In this document: in pieces, positions 33,946 to 42,973 of the stretch
Layout: every line of letters starts with the position of its first letter
Numbering within the stretch: the first letter of the stretch is position 1
NCBI RefSeq assembly: GCF_002933855.1
Contig: NZ_BFAQ01000058.1
Coordinates: 1-54,633 of the forward strand
Length of the DNA stretch: 54,633 nt
DNA from: Vibrio penaeicida
Lineage (GTDB): Bacteria; Pseudomonadota; Gammaproteobacteria; Enterobacterales; Vibrionaceae
Reading direction: 5' to 3'
Program-made: the position numbers and the translations under genes
The notes under the pieces: model-generated
Told to the model about the DNA's origin: nothing
The model's input: the letters and a program-made list of their open reading frames with translations, nothing else
Databases searched by the model: none

Positions 33946-34725
33946 ATGGTCAAATTACTTCGCGGTTTCCTCCAACACGTAACAACACAGAGCAGACGAC
34001 GCTATCTACCTGTACTGTTTATTCTATGCGCGTCAACCAGCCATCTTACACTTGCAGAATCGATAGAAGTGAAGAATGAGGGCATCACTCTGGCATTAAA
34101 GTTTTCTGAACAAGCCGAACGCTACGATAAAGAACGCTATATTCAAGCAGCCCAAGAATGGTTGCAATACGTTAAATCGGTTGGGGGCTCACCTCACCAT
34201 ACGCTTACCCTTCACATAAAGATAAGCGATAGTATTCAACCTGATGGCGAAGCCATTATCGAAGAATACGCCGATATAAATGGCGCAGCGTTTCCCGTAA
34301 CGGCAACAATGTGGATTCATTCACGAACCCATGAAGACTCTTTTGATCCAACTGACTATCAAACCACTTTGCGACATGAGCTTGCGCACGTGTTTGGTAT
34401 TGGCATTCTCACCGTACCCTACACTGAAGCGCATACGTTAATGAAGGGTCCTGCATATTGCTTGAAAGGAAGCCAAGCCGTACGTTGGTATAACCACCTA
34501 TATGATAACAACTACCCCTGCTTACCTTTGTCCTTATCTGGCGATCATTTTTATGATCACTATCTAATAGAAGATCCTATCCGCTATGACCTTCATGGTA
34601 ATGCAATTCCCCCTCTTACACCCGAGGTGGCGGCTAATGGTGAAAAAATCGGCATTATTACCGTCGCCTTACTCGAAGATTTAGGCTACCAAGTGGAATA
34701 CCCTGAAATCTCTTTTTTAGAATAG
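33946..34725 (+). CDS. exported metzincin-like metalloprotease (HExxHxxG)
   Basis: 259 aa with an N-terminal basic segment and a hydrophobic stretch (RRRYLPVLFILCASTSHLTLAES) that looks like a signal peptide. The zinc motif LRHELAHVFGIG (HExxHxxG) has a distant third ligand not obvious in spacing. The C-terminal PLTPEVAANGEKIGIITVALLEDLGYQVE resembles leishmanolysin-like (M8) ends. Probably a secreted protease or peptidase-like protein. It faces the other metalloprotease unit across a divergent region. The ribosome-binding site is weak. Confidence 0.68.
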   Translation: MVKLLRGFLQHVTTQSRRRYLPVLFILCASTSHLTLAESIEVKNEGITLALKFSEQAERYDKERYIQAAQEWLQYVKSVGGSPHHTLTLHIKISDSIQPDGEAIIEEYADINGAAFPVTATMWIHSRTHEDSFDPTDYQTTLRHELAHVFGIGILTVPYTEAHTLMKGPAYCLKGSQAVRWYNHLYDNNYPCLPLSLSGDHFYDHYLIEDPIRYDLHGNAIPPLTPEVAANGEKIGIITVALLEDLGYQVEYPEISFLE

Positions 34726-34807
34726 CCCCATAGGTTTAGTGTTTTTCCACCGCTTAAATAGGCGTACACTCGTTGCACACCAGCCTATAACAAGAAGGAT
34801 TTATGTA

Positions 34808-35281
34808 ATGATTGAACAAGGACAAACACTTCCAGAAGGTTCACTGAGCGAACTAACAGCCGACGGCATGTCAACCCATGAGGTTACCGAGCTGTTTGCT
34901 GGGAAGAAAGCCGTGTTGTTTGCCGTACCTGGAGCTTTTACGCCGACGTGTTCAGAAGCACACTTGCCTGGCTATGTCGTACTTGCTGATCAGTTCAAAG
35001 AAAAAGGCGTAGACTTCATTGCTTGTGTTTCGGTTAACGATGCATTTGTAATGCAAGCTTGGGGAGAGGCGCAAAACGCTAACGAAATCCTAATGCTGGC
35101 AGATGGCGATGCAAGCTTTACCAAAGCACTTGGATTGGTAAAAGAGACGGGATCTTTTGGAGGCATTCGTTCTGAACGCTATGCGATGATCGTTGAAAAC
35201 GGCGTAGTGACCACACTGAACGTAGAACCACCTAAAACGTTTGAAGGCAGTAAAGCAGAGGCGATTCTGGCGCTGCTTTAA
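34808..35281 (+). CDS. peroxiredoxin, Prx5/AhpE-like type
   Basis: 157 aa thiol peroxidase. The peroxidatic cysteine is Cys48 in PGAFTPTCSEAHLPGY, and the conserved arginine is in GIRSERYAMIV. A second Cys in DFIACVSVND fits the Prx5 group. ATG 34808 is chosen because AAGGA is 8 bases upstream and the homologous N-terminus begins IEQGQTLPEGSL; the upstream extension to 34739 is unlikely. A strong terminator follows. Confidence 0.9.
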   Translation: MIEQGQTLPEGSLSELTADGMSTHEVTELFAGKKAVLFAVPGAFTPTCSEAHLPGYVVLADQFKEKGVDFIACVSVNDAFVMQAWGEAQNANEILMLADGDASFTKALGLVKETGSFGGIRSERYAMIVENGVVTTLNVEPPKTFEGSKAEAILALL

Positions 35282-35301
35282 TCGTTGTGATTAGAACCGC
35301 T

Positions 35302-35325
35302 AAAGGCAGACTTGGTCTGCCTTTT
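35302..35325. terminator. bidirectional rho-independent terminator
   Basis: AAAGGCAGAC pairs with GTCTGCCTTT around a TTG loop, followed by T. It lies between convergent peroxiredoxin and acetyltransferase genes. Confidence 0.9.
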
Positions 35326-35333
35326 TCTTGGGT

Positions 35334-35798
35334 TCATTCCACCCACTTTTTCATATCAAAAAACAAATCATCTTCAGAAATCACGTCAAAACCCAGTTTT
35401 TGATACAACTTTAGTGCGGGCACATTATTTTTAAAGCAACTAAGAGTAATCGGCAGCGCCTTGCCTTTCGCTTCTTGCTCTATCCAGCTCATTGCTTTTT
35501 GCGCAAGCCCACGACCTTGTGATTGTTTGAATACAATAAGTAAATGAACATGCACACTTTCGGGTGTGGATTTGTGAATAACCAAGCCCGCCTTATTTCC
35601 TTCAGACTTAAGCCAATAGAACCATTCTGGCTTTAGCCTATTGGTGAACCCATTGTATTGATAATCTTCGTCCCAGCCCAACGCCTCATCAATCGTAGGC
35701 TTCATGTACTCTTTAAAGATCGGGTAAGCGTTGGAATATTCATTCGCAGAAAGAGGTGTTAAGTTCATGTCGCTATTCAATGCTATTTTGATGTCCAT
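35334..35798 (-). CDS. GNAT-family N-acetyltransferase
   Basis: 154 aa. The acetyl-CoA site is QSQGRGLAQKAMSWIEQEA, and the C-terminal VPALKLYQKLGFDVISEDDLFFDMKKW is typical of the fold. The substrate cannot be told. It follows the ROK repressor gene by 9 bp, so it may be co-transcribed with it. Confidence 0.85.
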   Translation of the reverse strand: MDIKIALNSDMNLTPLSANEYSNAYPIFKEYMKPTIDEALGWDEDYQYNGFTNRLKPEWFYWLKSEGNKAGLVIHKSTPESVHVHLLIVFKQSQGRGLAQKAMSWIEQEAKGKALPITLSCFKNNVPALKLYQKLGFDVISEDDLFFDMKKWVE

Positions 35799-35807
35799 AT
35801 AATAGGG

Positions 35808-37013
35808 TTATACGTCTAAATTCACGGCTCTAAAAGTTGGTGGAAGTTGGTGAGAACATTCAAATAAATCGTGCATATCAGGATGACATAAGCCAAATAA
35901 AGGAAGCGATGCAGCCCCAATAGAAACAGTGTGAAGGCTGTCTTTGGCAAGAGTGATCCGTTGGCGAGTCCGTTCGTGACGCTCACAAATAGAAGGAAAA
36001 AGCGGCAGCGTTGCGTCCACCAGCCTTTCCATAACACGTTCGGATAGTTGGCTCCCCAACACTATGCTTTCTGGCTCAAACAAATTTTCAAGTATGTTAA
36101 TGGCAAATCTTAAGCGTTGACCGGATTCATCAATCCAACGTTGAACGACTTCATCATGCTCCCAATGCTCGTCAATAAATGCAGGAAGCTGAAGATCTGA
36201 GCCAGAATAATTCAGCATGGTTTTTAGTGCTTGCAGCGACAAGTGGGTTTCAATGTAATCTGTCGAACCTGAATTGTGCCAATGAATTCGACCAATTTCC
36301 CCTGCATTACTCCACGCCCCTTTGTATGGCTGGTTGTTGGTGATAATACCTGCACCCAATCCGTTACCAATATAAAGGTAGATAAAGTTGTCTAACCTGT
36401 CTCCACGGCAACTGAAACTGTGGCTGATAGCAGCAGAGGTCGCATCGTTTTCCAAATAAACCGGATAAGCCAGCTTTTCACTCAATTTGTGTGTTAAATC
36501 CAACTTACCCCACGCTTGCCAAGCATTGGCAACTGGGTGATGTTCGGTGTCATCTTTAAGCAGAGTGGCCACGGCGGCGCCAACTCCTATCAGCGACTGG
36601 CGGGAATTCGGCACCATATCAAGCAAACTATTTACCACTCTATCAAGTTGGTTTATCACGTAATCAGGCTCTAGGCTTGTTAGCTCTGCTTGGTGATCTG
36701 CCAGCAAATTTAGATTCAGATCCACTAAACTTGCACTCACAAACCCTTGATCAATCTGCAACCCAATAGACAAACACGAAGCAGGATTCACTTCCAACAA
36801 TGTTTGGGGTTGTCCTCGCTTACCTTGCACCTTCCCAACTTCTAGAACATAGCCCGTTTGAATAAGCTCTCTAACCAAATTGGTAATGGTTTGGTTTCTC
36901 AGCCCAGACTGCTGCGCCACGCTCACACGGCTAATCCGAGGGTGCCGCCGAATAATTTCGAAAACCACACTCAGGTTTGAACGCTTGGTATGTTCGTGGT
37001 TCTTACCTTTCAC
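35808..37013 (-). CDS. ROK-family transcriptional repressor
   Basis: 401 aa. The N-terminal winged helix (HPRISRVSVAQQSGLRNQTITNLVRELIQTGYVLEVG, residues about 19-55) is followed by a ROK domain (VGVGAAVATL, YLENDATSAAIS, FIYLYIGNGLGAGIITN). The canonical zinc cysteines are missing: the HWHNSGSTDYIE segment replaces the CxCGxxGC motif. Like NagC, Mlc or XylR it should respond to a sugar or sugar phosphate. It is divergent from the ABC sugar locus at 37388-45435, the likely target. GTG start with GGAAG 4 bases upstream. Confidence 0.88.
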   Translation of the reverse strand: MKGKNHEHTKRSNLSVVFEIIRRHPRISRVSVAQQSGLRNQTITNLVRELIQTGYVLEVGKVQGKRGQPQTLLEVNPASCLSIGLQIDQGFVSASLVDLNLNLLADHQAELTSLEPDYVINQLDRVVNSLLDMVPNSRQSLIGVGAAVATLLKDDTEHHPVANAWQAWGKLDLTHKLSEKLAYPVYLENDATSAAISHSFSCRGDRLDNFIYLYIGNGLGAGIITNNQPYKGAWSNAGEIGRIHWHNSGSTDYIETHLSLQALKTMLNYSGSDLQLPAFIDEHWEHDEVVQRWIDESGQRLRFAINILENLFEPESIVLGSQLSERVMERLVDATLPLFPSICERHERTRQRITLAKDSLHTVSIGAASLPLFGLCHPDMHDLFECSHQLPPTFRAVNLDV

Positions 37014-37387
37014 TTTTACTTCCTTGTCGTACTCTTATTTCCGAAACTTTGTCTGTGACCAAAATCAGCGATTCCTTAGGTTACCTCTGATTAGTTCAGA
37101 AACAAGTTAACAAAATCCCACAATTGGAAAGCCGTTCGGTTTAATTGCGAAATTATACCCAAGTAACCTCAATTGTCCTTCTACCCTAACTCATTGAATT
37201 CACAAAACCTACGAAATAAATTCAAATTCAGATCACAATTAATCGATCAAAAAATATACAACAATGACCTTTCTATCATTTAATTCCATTCAATGGATTT
37301 ATTTACTCAACCCGAAAATGTGCGATCCCAACGTATCTACATATTCAGGTTGACTCGGGTCGGCAGACCCTAACACATGGAGGTGAT
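37014..37387. other. 374-bp divergent control region of the sugar locus
   Basis: No gene. It contains a half copy of the TATACCCAAGT repeat at 37154-37171, a dyad TCCATT-C-AATGGA at 37285-37297 that could be a ROK operator, and a small hairpin GGGTC-GGCA-GACCC (37357-37370) just before the ribosome-binding site. Confidence 0.55.
37285..37297. promoter_or_regulatory. candidate ROK repressor operator
   Basis: Perfect 13-bp dyad TCCATTCAATGGA in an AT-rich context (TTTAAT on one side, TTTATTTA on the other), 91 bases before the first structural gene. This fits the loose AT-rich dyads bound by ROK repressors, but it is based only on position and symmetry. Confidence 0.35.
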
Positions 37388-38659
37388 ATGAATAAGTTCT
37401 TACCACTTTTGGCGCTGAGTATGTTAGCGAGTAGTTATACGCTTAATGCCCAAGCTGAAGAAGTCACAGTGTTTTGCAGCTCATCTGGCGTAGAGTTACA
37501 ACTCTGCAAAGATGGGACTAACGCATGGGCAAAAGAAACGGGCAACGAGGTCACTGTTGTTACCTTGCCAGCAAGTTGGGATGACGTACTGCCTCTTTAT
37601 CAACAATTGCTAACGGCTAAATCTAAAGATATTGATGTGCTCATCTTGGATACTATTTGGCCAGGGGCGTTGAAATCTCACCTACTCGATATGAATGAGT
37701 ACGCCAAACCAGAGAGTATTTCTCAGCACTTCAGTGCCGCAGTAGAAGGTACAACGGTTAACGGAAAAGTACTGTCCATTCCTTGGTACATGGACACTGG
37801 AATGCTGTTCTACAGAAAAGACTTACTGGAAAAATACGGCTATAACCCACCTAAGACCTATCAAGAACTCACAAAGATTGCGCAAGATGTCCAAGCAAAA
37901 GAACGAAAATCAGGAAACCCAGATTTTTGGGGATACGCATGGCAAGGACGGTCATATGAAGGCTTAACGTGCAACGCGATCGAATGGTTTGGCTCGACAG
38001 ATGGCGGCACCATTATTGATGAAAATGGTGACATTACCGTCAATACCTCTGCCAATCGCGAGATTCTCAAAACAGCGTCAAGTTGGATAAATACAATCAG
38101 CCCACCGGGCACATTAAACTACGACGAAGAGTCGTCTCGTGGTGTTTTCCAAAATGGAAACGCCCTTTTTCACCGTAACTGGTCGTATGTATGGAGCCTT
38201 GCCAATTCGGAAGACTCCGTCATCAAAGACAAAGTGGGTGTGGTTGCATTGCCGAAAGGCTCCCCTGATGGCATCCATGCTGGCTGTTACGGAACCGCAT
38301 TGCTTGGGGTATCCAAGTATTCTCGCTCCCCAAAAACCGCAGTGAGCTTAGTGAACTACCTGACGGGAATGAGCGAGCAAAAACGTCGCGCTATTGAAGC
38401 CAGTTACAGCCCCACTCTGCCGGCACTTTACAACGATGCTGATGTTCTAAAAGCAAACCCGTTTTTAGCCGACATGCAGACATCGTTCGCCAATGTGGTT
38501 GCCCGTCCTTCTCAGGTGACTGGTGATCAGTACAGCCGAGTGAGTAACACCATTTGGAAACAAGTTCATAAAGCTCTGTCTGGAGAGATCAGTGCTGAGA
38601 AAGCGCTTGAACAAATGGAATCGGAGCTGAAAAGGCTGAAAAAACGCGGCAAGTGGTAA
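37388..38659 (+). CDS. ABC sugar-binding protein (family 1 solute-binding)
   Basis: 423 aa with a signal peptide (LPLLALSMLASSYTLNAQA). The body matches carbohydrate-binding proteins of the trehalose/maltose type: QLLTAKSKDIDVLILDTIWPGAL, IPWYMDTGMLFYRKDLLEKYGY, GYAWQGRSYEGLTCNAIEW, and FHRNWSYVWSLA. It should deliver an oligosaccharide or amino-sugar conjugate to the permeases at 42974-44727. A strong GGAGGTGAT ribosome-binding site precedes ATG. A long hairpin after the gene probably keeps its mRNA level above that of downstream genes. Confidence 0.92.
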   Translation: MNKFLPLLALSMLASSYTLNAQAEEVTVFCSSSGVELQLCKDGTNAWAKETGNEVTVVTLPASWDDVLPLYQQLLTAKSKDIDVLILDTIWPGALKSHLLDMNEYAKPESISQHFSAAVEGTTVNGKVLSIPWYMDTGMLFYRKDLLEKYGYNPPKTYQELTKIAQDVQAKERKSGNPDFWGYAWQGRSYEGLTCNAIEWFGSTDGGTIIDENGDITVNTSANREILKTASSWINTISPPGTLNYDEESSRGVFQNGNALFHRNWSYVWSLANSEDSVIKDKVGVVALPKGSPDGIHAGCYGTALLGVSKYSRSPKTAVSLVNYLTGMSEQKRRAIEASYSPTLPALYNDADVLKANPFLADMQTSFANVVARPSQVTGDQYSRVSNTIWKQVHKALSGEISAEKALEQMESELKRLKKRGKW

Positions 38660-38672
38660 ACCACGCCGTGCT

Positions 38673-38709
38673 TGGCAGGCAGTAAAGCGAATTGCATTGC
38701 TGCCTGCCA
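38673..38709. promoter_or_regulatory. stable intergenic stem-loop after the binding-protein gene
   Basis: TGGCAGGCAG (38673-38682) pairs perfectly with CTGCCTGCCA (38700-38709). No T-run follows (TACTTTTACTG), so it most likely acts as an mRNA 3'-end stabiliser or partial terminator. Confidence 0.75.
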
Positions 38710-38768
38710 TACTTTTACTGAATTCAAGATGATTTCGTATCGAACATAGATAAGGACGACAAGCTGTT

Positions 38769-39908
38769 ATGTTGAACTCACCTATAAGACTTGGGTTGAT
38801 TGGGTTAGGCGAAGCTGCACAGAGCCTTCATTTGCCTACTTTGTTTCACCATCCCGACAAATTTTGCGTAACCGCGGTATTCGATATCAGCCCAACATTG
38901 GTCAGCGAAGTTTGCCAACGCTACCACGTGAAAAATGGTTATCACACTGTAGAAGAAATCGTAAAGGATGATGCCGTTGATGCCGTTATCATCATGTCAC
39001 CCGATCCTCTTCATTTCGAACACACCAAACTCGCCCTTGTTCACAACAAACCAGTCTTACTGGAAAAACCCAGCTGTTTATTACCACGCCATGTTGAAGA
39101 ACTCATCAAACTGGAAAAGCGACACCAGATTTCTGTCACCGTTGGTTACATGCGTGTCTATGCTAAAGCCTTTTCATTGGCTCAAGATAAACTGGATGAA
39201 CTGGGAGATATAAAAAGCGTGCGTGTTAGGGATTTGCAACGTGAAGGCGACCACTTCCTTCCACAAGTCTCAGATTTATACTACCCAGAAGACCACGATA
39301 AGCGACACATCGAACACGCTAAAGAAACCGAACAGAAACAAAGAGAGGAGTTACTCAGCAGCAAAGCTTACTCCAACTTATTGTGGAAAGCTTACCGCGT
39401 GTTAACGGGTGCAGCCATTCATAATTTGGCGGCACTGCGTCATCTAATCGGTTCGCCAAATAGAGTGGTGAGCGCGTTTGCTAACTCCAACGGCGAACAT
39501 ATCTCCATGACAATGGATTACGGATCCTTTTTTGCCACCTATGAAATTTTGATCGACAACATTCCTCGCGTGGATGCCAGTATCGAACTGACCTCTGAAA
39601 CTAATAGGCTCAAGATCAATTATCCGACGCCTTACATTCGAAACTTGCCCACCACACTTGAGTTTCAAAGTGGAGAGGGGCACCACCCAAGCGAAACCCA
39701 CGGTCCATTTTACCAAGATCAATTTAATCTGGAGCTTCTTTATTGGCACCAAACCCTTACTCAAAACGCCCCTGTTTTAACGGGTCTTAAAGAGTCTCAG
39801 CAAGATCTCAATTTAGTAATGCAAGCTATCGAATCCATCGCATTCAATCTCGGAATTGACGACATTCCTAGCGATACGGCATCTAATATGGCGGGAGAAC
39901 ACAAATGA
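38769..39908 (+). CDS. Gfo/Idh/MocA-family oxidoreductase
   Basis: 379 aa. An N-terminal Rossmann domain (RLGLIGLGEAAQSLHLPTL), the family's catalytic lysine in LLEKPSCLL, and a C-terminal alpha/beta domain. It should oxidise or reduce a sugar hydroxyl with NAD(P). The stop overlaps the isomerase start by 4 bp. Together with the isomerase-like neighbour it suggests a 3-keto-sugar step, as in levoglucosan or inositol breakdown. Substrate unknown. Confidence 0.9.
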   Translation: MLNSPIRLGLIGLGEAAQSLHLPTLFHHPDKFCVTAVFDISPTLVSEVCQRYHVKNGYHTVEEIVKDDAVDAVIIMSPDPLHFEHTKLALVHNKPVLLEKPSCLLPRHVEELIKLEKRHQISVTVGYMRVYAKAFSLAQDKLDELGDIKSVRVRDLQREGDHFLPQVSDLYYPEDHDKRHIEHAKETEQKQREELLSSKAYSNLLWKAYRVLTGAAIHNLAALRHLIGSPNRVVSAFANSNGEHISMTMDYGSFFATYEILIDNIPRVDASIELTSETNRLKINYPTPYIRNLPTTLEFQSGEGHHPSETHGPFYQDQFNLELLYWHQTLTQNAPVLTGLKESQQDLNLVMQAIESIAFNLGIDDIPSDTASNMAGEHK

Positions 39909-40792
39909 CCAGCCAGATAACACTCGCCACTTGTCCTTGCTCTTGGGGAGTTTGGTACCCAAAGGATCACCAACAGCCAACTTGGCGAAAATTTTTAGAT
40001 GAAGCCAACTTTTGCGGATACCGCACCATTGAACTTGGACCCTACGGCTACCTTCCGACGGATATAGGGGAGCTCAAGTATGAACTGGAAGCCCATAATT
40101 TGAATGTTTGCGGCACCGCTCATATGTCGGATCTCATTGTCCCTAATGCACTAAACACCATTCGATCGGATATAAGCAATATTTGCCCTACCCTGAAAGA
40201 ATTAAATGCGCGCTATTTTGTGTTTATGGACGGCGATAGCCTTTATAAATACCCAAGCGATCGCAACCTCAACCTTACGGATTGGAAACACATCATTAAG
40301 GTAATTTCTGAATCGGCAAAAATTGTTAAGGAAGAGTATGGATTGGATTATGTGTTTCACCCGCATGTTTCAACCTGCATTGAAAACGAACATCAAATTA
40401 TCCGGCTGCTTAACGACACCCATCCCGATTACGTGAACCTCTGTTTCGACACAGGTCATCATCTTTACACGGGTGGAGTACCAGAAGATTTCATTAAAGA
40501 ATTCGGATCGCGCATTCGCTATTACCACCTAAAAGACATGAGTTCCCCCATTCGAGATAAAGTGAAGCAGAAAAACCTCAGCGACAATGACGCGTTTGAA
40601 CTTGGGGTGATGGTGCCGCTGGGCGAAGGCAGCGTAAACTTCACCGCTATTAAAGCTGAATTGGATAGGCAGAACTTTCGAGGCTACGCAGTGGTAGAAC
40701 AAGACATTTACCCAGACATTCACAATATGGCACTCACACACGCCAGAAGCAGCCTCGCCTACATCAAACGACTTGGAATGGGGGTGGCATGA
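39905..40792 (+). CDS. sugar phosphate isomerase/epimerase-like TIM barrel
   Basis: 295 aa of the xylose-isomerase-like/IolE group. Start CPCSWGVWYP; metal-site candidates are CFDTGHHLYTGG, YYHLKDM and YAVVEQDIYP. Members include inosose dehydratase, keto-sugar epimerases and beta-eliminating lyases. It is coupled by 4-bp overlaps to the oxidoreductase before it and the kinase after it, so the three probably act in sequence. Confidence 0.88.
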   Translation: MTSQITLATCPCSWGVWYPKDHQQPTWRKFLDEANFCGYRTIELGPYGYLPTDIGELKYELEAHNLNVCGTAHMSDLIVPNALNTIRSDISNICPTLKELNARYFVFMDGDSLYKYPSDRNLNLTDWKHIIKVISESAKIVKEEYGLDYVFHPHVSTCIENEHQIIRLLNDTHPDYVNLCFDTGHHLYTGGVPEDFIKEFGSRIRYYHLKDMSSPIRDKVKQKNLSDNDAFELGVMVPLGEGSVNFTAIKAELDRQNFRGYAVVEQDIYPDIHNMALTHARSSLAYIKRLGMGVA

Positions 40793-41736
40793 CCCCAAAC
40801 GCGCTTAATACGTACAACTATCAATCCGCTAACGCATTTGTGGGTATCGATATTGGTGGCACCAAAATGGCGTCGGCATTAGTCGATACCAATACGGGAC
40901 ACATCCTTTGCGAAACTCAGGTTGCCACACAAAAGCAACGCCCAAAGAAAGACATCATTGGCGACATTCACAAGCTACTGTCTTACCACCTTGAATTCGC
41001 GAACATCAGAAATTTTCCTGTAAAAGGATGCGGGATTGCCTTCCCAGAGCTGGTGAACAACTCAGGTGAAATTGTCAGTGATTGGAATTTCGATCTTCGT
41101 TCACTGTGTCACTCTGATTTCCCCCTTAACAATGTGTTGTTTGAGAGTGACGTTCGGGTGGCGGGTCTCGCTGAGGCAAAATTGGGGGCTGGCAAGCCAT
41201 ACCAATCGTTCGTCTATGTCTCTTTGGGTACTGGGGTGGCCTATACCTTGTTTAACAACGGTGTACCTTGGCGAGGGAAAAACGGCTACGCCATTCATTT
41301 TGCGAGTAGCACGCTCACGGGGTGCACAACTGATATGAAACCCCTGAGCTATCTACCTGAAGCATTGGTATCTGGCGCGGGGTTACTAGATTGCTGGAAC
41401 ATGAGCCACCCCGCGCAGCGCTATCAAGATTTGCCTGAACTGTTATTGCAAGCTGAAATGGGCGCATCGAAAGAGCGTCAATACATTAAGCTCGCCGGAG
41501 ACGTTTTGGGCAGCTTGTTGGCACAAATGGTCAATATGCTAGACCCAGAAGCCATCATTTTTGGTGGAGGTTTAGGCTGTGCAAGTGGGTTATATCATCA
41601 CTATATTGAAGCCACCCTTCGTGACCGAATATGGGCGGAGGAATGCAAAACCATTCCCGTTCATAAAGCGTATTTTGCGAACAAAGCAGGGACGATTGGT
41701 GCGGCGCTTGCCGCATCTAAAATGGCGAAAGATTAG
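40789..41736 (+). CDS. ROK-family sugar kinase-like protein
   Basis: 315 aa. The ATP-binding GIDIGGTKMASALVDTNTG and the phosphate-2 segment VYVSLGTGVAYTLF are present, with FGGGLG near the end. The zinc motif (CxCGxxGCxE) is absent; the region reads HFASSTLTGCTTD. The usual catalytic NDA is replaced by ESDVRVAGLAEA, keeping one Asp. It is probably a kinase for the imported sugar, but a degenerate active site is possible. There is no DNA-binding domain, unlike the ROK repressor at 35808. Confidence 0.82.
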   Translation: MTPNALNTYNYQSANAFVGIDIGGTKMASALVDTNTGHILCETQVATQKQRPKKDIIGDIHKLLSYHLEFANIRNFPVKGCGIAFPELVNNSGEIVSDWNFDLRSLCHSDFPLNNVLFESDVRVAGLAEAKLGAGKPYQSFVYVSLGTGVAYTLFNNGVPWRGKNGYAIHFASSTLTGCTTDMKPLSYLPEALVSGAGLLDCWNMSHPAQRYQDLPELLLQAEMGASKERQYIKLAGDVLGSLLAQMVNMLDPEAIIFGGGLGCASGLYHHYIEATLRDRIWAEECKTIPVHKAYFANKAGTIGAALAASKMAKD

Positions 41737-41768
41737 GTATTCAAGTTCGCAGAAATACATGCGCTTTC

Positions 41769-41820
41769 AAGCTCTACGTTAGTAAGCTCTACGTTAGTAA
41801 GCTCTACGTTAGTAAGATCT
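41769..41820. repeat. 15-bp tandem repeat, 3 exact copies plus a partial
   Basis: AAGCTCTACGTTAGT at 41769-41783, 41784-41798 and 41799-41813, then AAGATCT. It lies between the kinase gene and the ABC ATPase gene, ending 20 bases before the latter's start. Confidence 0.92.
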
Positions 41821-41840
41821 AGGAAAAAGGAAGACAACCC

Positions 41841-42962
41841 ATGGAAGTTTTGTCTTTACATCAGGTAAACAAAACATACAGCAAAACCCCTGTTTTGCGA
41901 GACATCAACCTATCGATTCATCAAGGCGAATTCATTGTGTTCGTCGGGCAGTCTGGTTGTGGAAAATCGACCCTTCTACGCCTTATCGCAGGTCTTGATC
42001 TTCAAACGTCTGGTGATGTTCGAATTGACGGAACAAACGTCAACGATATCGCGCCCGGACAGCGTGGGCTAGCCATGGTATTCCAATCCTACGCGTTGTA
42101 CCCACACATGAATGTATGGGACAACATGGCGTTTGCCCTGAAAACGGCTCGGTTGCCTAAACATGATATTTCAGAGCGTGTCACTAAAGCTGCTGACATT
42201 CTCAAACTGGGTTCTTTACTCGATAGAAAACCAGCTCAACTATCAGGCGGACAAAGACAACGTGTCGCCATTGGAAGGGCCATCGTTCGTGAGCCTAAAA
42301 TCTTCTTGTTTGATGAACCCCTAAGTAATCTAGACGCCGAACTTCGCGTAGACATGCGAGTTGAAATCGCCACACTTCATAAAAAACTCAACGCCACCAC
42401 AATTTACGTCACACACGATCAAGTCGAAGCCATGACGTTAGCCGACAAGATCGTCGTGCTCAATAACGGCATCATTGAACAATTTGGATCGCCACTTGAG
42501 TTATACAACAACCCAATAAATCAATTTGTGGCAGGGTTTATTGGTTCACCAAAAATGAACTTTATTGAAGGAGAGATGGAGGCTGACGGCTTTCATTTCC
42601 ATGGTTACCACCTTGATATGGTGGATTCCAAAATGATGGGTAGAAAAATAACGCTTGGCATTCGCCCAAAAGATCTCTCTCTAACAAGCAGCCCGAAACA
42701 AGCCGATCTCAAAGCCAAAATTACTCACACCGAAATATTGGGTGATGAAAGTTACGTGTATTGCACCGTAGGGACACGGATCAAACTTGTCGTGACACTG
42801 GATGGGCAACAGCATCTTGAAGCTAACCAAGAGGTGTACCTGGTTTTTAACTGGGATCATGTGCATTGCTTCGATACCCGTGGCATCAATATCGATTGCC
42901 AGAAAAGCGACCGCCCAAAAGGCGAGAGCGAATCCACTCAGCCGCGAAATACTCATGAATAG
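41841..42962 (+). CDS. ABC sugar transporter ATP-binding subunit (MsmK/UgpC type)
   Basis: 373 aa. Walker A GQSGCGKST, signature LSGGQRQRVAIGRA, Walker B IFLFDEPLSNLD and the switch THDQVEAM are all intact. The C-terminal MalK-like regulatory (TOBE) domain is about 240-350 aa. It powers uptake with the permeases that follow 11 bp later. Confidence 0.95.
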   Translation: MEVLSLHQVNKTYSKTPVLRDINLSIHQGEFIVFVGQSGCGKSTLLRLIAGLDLQTSGDVRIDGTNVNDIAPGQRGLAMVFQSYALYPHMNVWDNMAFALKTARLPKHDISERVTKAADILKLGSLLDRKPAQLSGGQRQRVAIGRAIVREPKIFLFDEPLSNLDAELRVDMRVEIATLHKKLNATTIYVTHDQVEAMTLADKIVVLNNGIIEQFGSPLELYNNPINQFVAGFIGSPKMNFIEGEMEADGFHFHGYHLDMVDSKMMGRKITLGIRPKDLSLTSSPKQADLKAKITHTEILGDESYVYCTVGTRIKLVVTLDGQQHLEANQEVYLVFNWDHVHCFDTRGINIDCQKSDRPKGESESTQPRNTHE

Positions 42963-42973
42963 GTTGAGCCCGT

